Source: Microbacterium rhizosphaerae (GTDB lineage: Bacteria > Actinomycetota > Actinomycetes > Actinomycetales > Microbacteriaceae). Taken from it: a stretch of 64,000 nucleotides of DNA. The notes below the pieces were generated by a model. That model was not told the origin of the DNA. It did not search any database and saw only the letters and a list, made by a program, of their open reading frames with translations. The DNA is taken from contig NZ_CP139368.1 of assembly GCF_034120055.1 (NCBI RefSeq), positions 806,001 to 870,000 on the forward strand. Direction: 5' to 3'. This document shows positions 59,615 to 64,000 of this stretch, piece after piece. Position numbers and translations under genes: made by a program. Position 1 is the stretch's first letter. Each line of letters opens with the position of its first letter.

Positions 59615-60456
59615 GCGGCCTGCTCTCCGGCGGGCGCGTCCAGCAGAGCCCGGCGCGCGGCGCGACGCTCCTTCTGCTCGTCAGGGTCGGGCACGGGCGC
59701 GGCGAGGAACAGGCGCTGCGTGTAGGGATGCTGCGGGTGCGCGGTGACCTGGTCTCCGTCGCCCGTCTCCACGAGTTCGCCGTGGTACATCACCGCGACG
59801 CGGTGGCTGATGTGCCGGACGACCGCGAGGTCGTGCGAGATGAAGAGGTAGGCGACGCCGGTGCGCTCCTGGATCTCGATGAACAGGTCGAGCACGCGCG
59901 CCTGGGTGGACAGGTCGAGGGCCGAGACGGGCTCGTCGCACACGATGAGCTTCGGGTCGAGCGCCAGCGCCCGTGCGATCGCGATGCGCTGGCGCTGACC
60001 GCCGGAGAACTCGCGGGGCAGGCGCGTGGCCGCCCCGGTGGGCAGGCCCACGCGGTCGAGCAGGTCGCGCACCCGAGTCCTGGCGGCCTTGCTCGACACA
60101 CCGCGGGCGGTGAGCGGCTCGGAGAGGATGCCCTCGATCGTCAGCGACGGGTTCAGCGACGAGTACGGATCCTGGAACACGACCTGGATCTCATCCGCCA
60201 GCGACCGGCGGTCGCGGCGCTTGAGGTGGCCGATCTCGCGGCCGTCGTAGCGGATGCTGCCGCCGGTGACCGGCGCGAGTCCGAGCACGGCGCGGCCGAG
60301 GGTGGTCTTGCCCGAGCCCGACTCGCCGACGAGACCCATGGTCTCGCCGGGCTTGATGTCGATCGAGACGCCCTTCAGGGCGCGGAACGGCGGGGTGCGG
60401 AATCCCTTGCCGGGGTATTCGACGACGAGGTCCTCGACCTCGAGGAGCGAGCTCAT
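59611..60456 (-). CDS. Opp/Dpp-type ABC transporter ATP-binding protein (OppF/DppF-like)
   Basis: 281 residues. Walker A GLVGESGSGKTTLG, signature FSGGQRQRIAIARAL, Walker B KLIVCDEPVSALD, switch His in FISHDLAVV, and the C-terminal oligopeptide/dipeptide extension TAHPQHPYTQRL. It is the second ATPase of the importer whose first ATPase is fused to a permease. The ATG at 60456 overlaps the upstream stop by 4 nt. Confidence 0.94.
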   Translation of the reverse strand: MSSLLEVEDLVVEYPGKGFRTPPFRALKGVSIDIKPGETMGLVGESGSGKTTLGRAVLGLAPVTGGSIRYDGREIGHLKRRDRRSLADEIQVVFQDPYSSLNPSLTIEGILSEPLTARGVSSKAARTRVRDLLDRVGLPTGAATRLPREFSGGQRQRIAIARALALDPKLIVCDEPVSALDLSTQARVLDLFIEIQERTGVAYLFISHDLAVVRHISHRVAVMYHGELVETGDGDQVTAHPQHPYTQRLFLAAPVPDPDEQKERRAARRALLDAPAGEQAA

Positions 60457-62348
60457 CGTGCGACTCCTTCGGTGACGCCGGCGGCGGTGGCGGCCGTGGC
60501 GGTGACCAGCGGACCGCGGGCGGGACCCTCGTCGAGGATCGCGTCCAGCAGCGACTGCGTGTACGGGTGGGACGGGTTCTTCAGGATGGTGCGCACCGGC
60601 CCGGATTCGACGAACAGGCCCTGCTGCATGACGGTGACCCGGTCGCACAGGTCGGCGACGACGCCGAAGTTGTGGGTCACGAGCAGCATGGCCATGCCGC
60701 GCTCGCGCTGCAGGTCGCGCAGGAGGTCGAGCACCTCGGCCTGGACCGTCACGTCGAGGGCCGTGGTGGGCTCGTCGGCGATGATCAGGTCCGGGTCGGT
60801 CGAGACCGCGCCGGCGATGAGCACGCGCTGGGCCATGCCGCCGGAGACCTCGAACGGGTAGGCGTCGAAGGTGCGCTTCGGATTCGGGATGCCGACGCGA
60901 TCGAGCAGCGCGAGCGACCTGGCGGTCGCCTCCTTCGTGCTGAGCCCGAGGTTGAGGCGCAGCGGTTCGACCAGCTGCCTGCCGATCTTGAACGACGGGT
61001 CGAGGTTCGACATCGGCTCCTGCGGGATGTAGCCGATGCGCTTGCCGCGCACGCCGGCGTACACCCTGTCGGACGCGTTCTGCAGGGCCGTTCCCTCGTA
61101 GTCGATCGTGCCGCCGCTGACGCGTCCGCCCCGGGGCAGCAGACCGAGCACCGCGAAGGCGGTCTGCGTCTTGCCCGAGCCCGACTCGCCGATGAGGCCG
61201 TGGATCTCGCCCTTGCGGACGTCGAGCGACACGCCGTGCACGACCTCGAGGGTCGAGCCGTCGGACTGGTCGTATCCGACCGTGAGGTCGCGGACGGTCA
61301 GGACCGTCTGCTGCGGCACGGTGCCGGCTTCGTCGGGGTGCACGATCGTCTCGGCGATGACCGGCAGCTCTGTCGAGTCCTCGATCGGGCCGGCGTCCGC
61401 GCCGCTCGTCGCGATGGACGTGGTCACGGCGGCGACCGAGCCCGTCTGCGTGGTGACCGCGCGCCGGCGGCGCCGGCGGACGACGACCGTCCGCTCGAGC
61501 TCGTCGCGCATGGCGTTGGCGAGGAGCGTCAGCGCGATGCCGGTCAGTGCGATCGCCAGCGACGGCCAGATCATGTTCTGCGGCGCCTTGTACATGTTCT
61601 GGAACGCGTCGCCGAGCATCTGGCCCCATGTGGGGGTGGATGCGTCGCCGAGGCCCAGGAACTCGAGTCCGGACTGGATGGCGATCGCGATGCCCATGAT
61701 GATGGCGGACTGGATGATGATCGGCGCGCGGACGACCGACAGGATGTGGCGGCCGATGATGCGCATGTCCGAGAGGCCCGACACGCGTGCCGCGTCGACG
61801 TACAGCTCGTTGCGCACGGCCGTGACCGCCGCGTACACGAGGCGGTAGTAGGCCGGTGCGAGCAGGAAGCCGAAGACGAGCATGGCGAGCCACACCGAGG
61901 GGCCGAGCACCGCACGGGCCGCGAGCAGGACGACCATGCCGGGCAGCGCCATGACGAGCGAGGTGATCCACGATGCGGTGCCGTCGAACCAGCCGCGGTA
62001 GTACCCCGCGATGAGGCCGGAGATGACGCCGATGACGAGCGAGGTCACAAGTGCGACGAGGGCGGCGAAGATGGTCACCTGAGTGGCCACGAGCAGGCGC
62101 GACAGGATGTCGAACCCGCTGCTGTCGGCACCGAGCGGATGCGCGGCGCTCGGCGGAGCGAGCACGAGCTGGAGCGAGGCCTTGTTGGGGTCGTGCGGGG
62201 CGATCCAGGGGCCGATGATCGCGATCAGCCCGACGAATGCCAGGAAGAGCAGCGAGATGAAGCCGAGCGGGCGCCGGTAGAGCCGCGTGAAGAGCGAGGC
62301 GCGGACAGGCGGCGTCGGGACGGTCTGGGGGACGTCGATGGCGGTCAT
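60453..62348 (-). CDS. Fused Opp/Dpp-type permease and ATP-binding protein (DppC-DppD)
   Basis: 631 residues. Residues ~1-300 are a DppC-type permease (RRPLGFISLLFLAFVGLIAIIGP in part; EAA loop YVDAARVSGLSDMRIIGRHILP-like at YVDAARVSGLSDMRIIGRHI). A basic and acidic linker (RRRRRR, then ~55 residues) joins it to an ATPase: Walker A GLIGESGSGKTQTA, signature VSGGMAQRVLIAGAV, Walker B DLIIADEPTTALD, switch His in LVTHNFGVV, tail NPSHPYTQSLL. Such fusions occur in actinobacteria and keep permease and ATPase in fixed ratio. ATGA overlaps link it to both neighbours. Confidence 0.93.
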   Translation of the reverse strand: MTAIDVPQTVPTPPVRASLFTRLYRRPLGFISLLFLAFVGLIAIIGPWIAPHDPNKASLQLVLAPPSAAHPLGADSSGFDILSRLLVATQVTIFAALVALVTSLVIGVISGLIAGYYRGWFDGTASWITSLVMALPGMVVLLAARAVLGPSVWLAMLVFGFLLAPAYYRLVYAAVTAVRNELYVDAARVSGLSDMRIIGRHILSVVRAPIIIQSAIIMGIAIAIQSGLEFLGLGDASTPTWGQMLGDAFQNMYKAPQNMIWPSLAIALTGIALTLLANAMRDELERTVVVRRRRRRAVTTQTGSVAAVTTSIATSGADAGPIEDSTELPVIAETIVHPDEAGTVPQQTVLTVRDLTVGYDQSDGSTLEVVHGVSLDVRKGEIHGLIGESGSGKTQTAFAVLGLLPRGGRVSGGTIDYEGTALQNASDRVYAGVRGKRIGYIPQEPMSNLDPSFKIGRQLVEPLRLNLGLSTKEATARSLALLDRVGIPNPKRTFDAYPFEVSGGMAQRVLIAGAVSTDPDLIIADEPTTALDVTVQAEVLDLLRDLQRERGMAMLLVTHNFGVVADLCDRVTVMQQGLFVESGPVRTILKNPSHPYTQSLLDAILDEGPARGPLVTATAATAAGVTEGVAR

Positions 62349-63286
62349 GAGAGTCGCACCTTCGGGTTGAGGGCGGCCTGGGCGAGGTCGATCACGAGGT
62401 TCACGATGATGACGATGATCGCCGTGGCGACCACCACGCCCATCACCACGGGGATGTCGCCGGAGGTCGTCGCCTGGACGGTCAGCTGGCCGATGCCGGG
62501 CAGAGCGAACACCTGCTCGATGACCACGGCGCCGCCGATGAGGCCGACGAACGTGAGGGCGAGCACGGCGAGCGCGGGGCCGCCGGCGTTGCGGAGCACG
62601 TGCTTGTACACGACGCGGTTCGTGCTGAGGCCGCGGGCGCGCAGCGTCCGCACGTAGTCGCGGGACATGGCGTCGATCACGGATCCGCGGATCTGCGAGG
62701 CGACGGATGCGATGGCCCCGATGGCGAGGGCCGTGATGGGCAGCGTCACCGATGACAGCCAGCCCGTGACGGAGGTCGTGATCGGCACATAGCCGACGGC
62801 CTTGAACCAGTGGAGGTTGAGGGCGAAGGTCACGACGAGGAAGAGCGCGATGAGGAAGCCGGGGATGGCGAAGCCGACGACCGAGATGAACTGGACGGTT
62901 CCATCGACCCAGCCGCCGCGCCGCGCAGCGGCGACGCCCAGGACGACAGACAGGATCGCGGCGACGATGATGGCGCCGAGCACGATCGAGAGGGTGACGG
63001 CCAGGCGGCTCGAGACGCTCACGGCCACGAGCTGTCCCGTGGTCCACGACCGGCCGAGGTCGCCGCTCAGCGCGCCGGTCAGCCAGTCCCAGTACTGCAC
63101 GAAGAGCGGGCGGTCGAGGCCGAGCTCGTGGGCCTTCTGCGCGACCGTCTGGGGCGTCGCGTTCGTGCCGAGCAGCTGGCGGGCGATGTTGCCGCCGCCG
63201 AGGTAGAGGAGGGTGAACGCGATCACCGTGATCGCGAGCACCATGAACGCGCCGGAGATGACACGGCGCACGATGAACATGAGCAT
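62345..63286 (-). CDS. Opp/Dpp-type ABC transporter permease (DppB-like)
   Basis: 313 residues with six predicted membrane helices; start MLMFIVRRVISGAFMVLAIT is the usual OppB/DppB N-terminus. GLDRPLFVQYWDWLTGALSGDLGRS lies in the periplasmic loop and RDYVRTLRARGLSTNRVVYKHVLRNA (in pieces) is the EAA loop. It forms the channel with the fused permease. It follows the binding-protein gene and is separated from it by a hairpin. Confidence 0.93.
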   Translation of the reverse strand: MLMFIVRRVISGAFMVLAITVIAFTLLYLGGGNIARQLLGTNATPQTVAQKAHELGLDRPLFVQYWDWLTGALSGDLGRSWTTGQLVAVSVSSRLAVTLSIVLGAIIVAAILSVVLGVAAARRGGWVDGTVQFISVVGFAIPGFLIALFLVVTFALNLHWFKAVGYVPITTSVTGWLSSVTLPITALAIGAIASVASQIRGSVIDAMSRDYVRTLRARGLSTNRVVYKHVLRNAGGPALAVLALTFVGLIGGAVVIEQVFALPGIGQLTVQATTSGDIPVVMGVVVATAIIVIIVNLVIDLAQAALNPKVRLS

Positions 63287-63310
63287 TTCCGCTCCCGGGG
63301 TTCAGGGGAT

Positions 63311-63350
63311 CCGGCCCGCCCGCCCCGGAAGGGCGGGACGGGCGGGCCGG
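63311..63350 (-). terminator. Intercistronic hairpin between binding protein and permease genes
   Basis: Arms CCGGCCCGCCCG (63311-63322) and CGGGCGGGCCGG (63339-63350) pair perfectly around a 16-nt loop with further inner pairing, in the 74-nt gap. No U-tract. Third example of such a structure at a binding-protein/permease junction in this window. Confidence 0.75.
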
Positions 63351-63360
63351 GTGGCCGGTG

Positions 63361-64000
63361 TCAGGACTTCGGGACGAAGTTGTAGATGGCCGGGAAGGCG
63401 TTCGTGCTCATCATCGTGACGGATGTGCTGGCATCCGACGCGACGCTGCCCTGAACCCGGAAGAACGGAGCGAACCAGGCCTGCTGCACCACATAGGTGT
63501 TGAGGTCCTTGACCGCGCCCGTGTCGCCGTACTGGATCTTCTTGATCAGCGCGTTGGCGGTGTCGTCTCCGTAGTGGAACGGGTTCCACGTGGCGGTCGG
63601 CGAGAGCATGAACTGGATCAGCTGCCAGTCGGGGTTCTGCTCGAGGGCCATGAACGCGGCCGGGTACTTCGGCGCGAGCATCGCGGTGATGTAGTTCGTG
63701 CCGACGTCCGTGCCCTTGACGGTGATGCCGATGTCGGCGAGCTGCTGCGAGATCAGATTGAACGTGCTCGCACCCAGGAGCGACGTGGTCGGCATGTCGA
63801 GCGTGAAGCCGTTCGGGTAGCCGGCATCCGCCAGCAGCTTCTTGGCGCCGGCCGGGTCGTACTTGTAGGTGCTGTCGAGCGACTTGTCGAAGCCCGCCGA
63901 CGTGGTCGGGAAGACCTGCTCGGTGACCGTGCCGTAGCCGCTGGCGACCGTCTTCAGCAGCGCCTTGCGGTCGAACGCCATGTTGATGGCCTGGCGCACC
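63361..64000 (-). CDS. Family 5 extracellular solute-binding protein, C-terminal part (runs off window)
   Basis: 213 residues of the C-terminal half of an Opp/Dpp-type (SBP_bac_5) protein: QAINMAFDRKALLKTVASG, YDPAGAKKLLADAGYPNGFT, LQ-like QQLADIGITVKGTDV and NPDWQLIQFMLSPTATWNPF. The N-terminal signal and first half lie beyond position 64000. With GH1, GH3 and GH43 genes in the same transcript it probably binds an oligosaccharide (cello- or xylo-type) rather than a peptide. Confidence 0.92.
   Translation of the reverse strand, partial: VRQAINMAFDRKALLKTVASGYGTVTEQVFPTTSAGFDKSLDSTYKYDPAGAKKLLADAGYPNGFTLDMPTTSLLGASTFNLISQQLADIGITVKGTDVGTNYITAMLAPKYPAAFMALEQNPDWQLIQFMLSPTATWNPFHYGDDTANALIKKIQYGDTGAVKDLNTYVVQQAWFAPFFRVQGSVASDASTSVTMMSTNAFPAIYNFVPKS

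Overview
The window is a 64 kb piece of a high-GC actinobacterial chromosome. Very high GC, frequent GTG starts, several promoters with a TANNNT -10 box 6-9 nt before the start codon (leaderless mRNAs), sugar ABC transporters lacking their own ATPase, a DUF222/HNH protein and heavy use of the hexamers ggatgc/gcatcc all point to Microbacteriaceae, most likely Microbacterium or a close relative. The genus is an inference from style and gene content. No rRNA, tRNA, IS element, prophage or CRISPR array was seen.

Layout. 1-9.8 kb is ordinary chromosome: the tail of a LuxR-type regulator, an LLM (luciferase-like) oxidoreductase, a membrane-anchored molybdopterin oxidoreductase, the conserved trio circularly permuted ATP-grasp / alpha-E / transglutaminase, a papain-fold protein and a MarR-MFS pair. 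9.8-31 kb is an L-rhamnose / rhamnogalacturonan block: rhaM-rhaI-bifunctional aldolase/dehydrogenase-rhaB, a divergent nucleotidyltransferase, a CUT1-type sugar ABC importer, two GH78 alpha-L-rhamnosidases, three LacI regulators in a row, and an exported six-bladed-propeller hydrolase resembling GH93 exo-arabinanases. 30-44.5 kb continues with an aldo/keto reductase plus GH2 beta-galactosidase, a DUF222/HNH protein, an operon of GH127 hydrolase + RuBisCO-like protein + DUF1537 sugar-acid kinase, and a second CUT1 importer ending in an Asp/Glu-racemase-like gene. 44.5-50.1 kb is miscellaneous (VanZ, a LuxR regulator, two membrane proteins, an Imm5-type immunity protein, a cupin, a lipoprotein with an HNH-like motif). 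50.1-64 kb is a SorC-type regulator downstream of a tightly coupled operon: Opp/Dpp-type importer, GH1, GH3, serine hydrolase, GH43 and a DUF5060/DUF5605-like hydrolase; the binding-protein gene runs off the window end.

How it fits together. The block reads as a pectin side-chain programme. Rhamnosidases, beta-galactosidase, putative arabinan hydrolase, GH43 and GH127 trim the polymer. The ABC importers bring in oligosaccharides. RhaM/RhaI/RhaB/aldolase-dehydrogenase burn rhamnose, and the RuBisCO-like protein with its kinase probably handles a branched or acid sugar (the D-apionate route is the nearest precedent). Matching palindromes TGAA-N4-TTCA at rhaM, the importer, both rhamnosidases and the rhamnosidase remnant suggest one LacI regulon. 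A different 16-bp motif is shared by the GH127/importer promoter region and the SorC promoter.

The window also holds several short repeat families (62-bp tandem palindromes, 38-bp CGTTGAGCGAGCG elements, a 22-bp CCTGAACCTGTCGAAGG-type element, a 16-bp and a 5-bp tandem repeat), some of which lie inside coding sequence. Three separate binding-protein/permease junctions carry strong hairpins.
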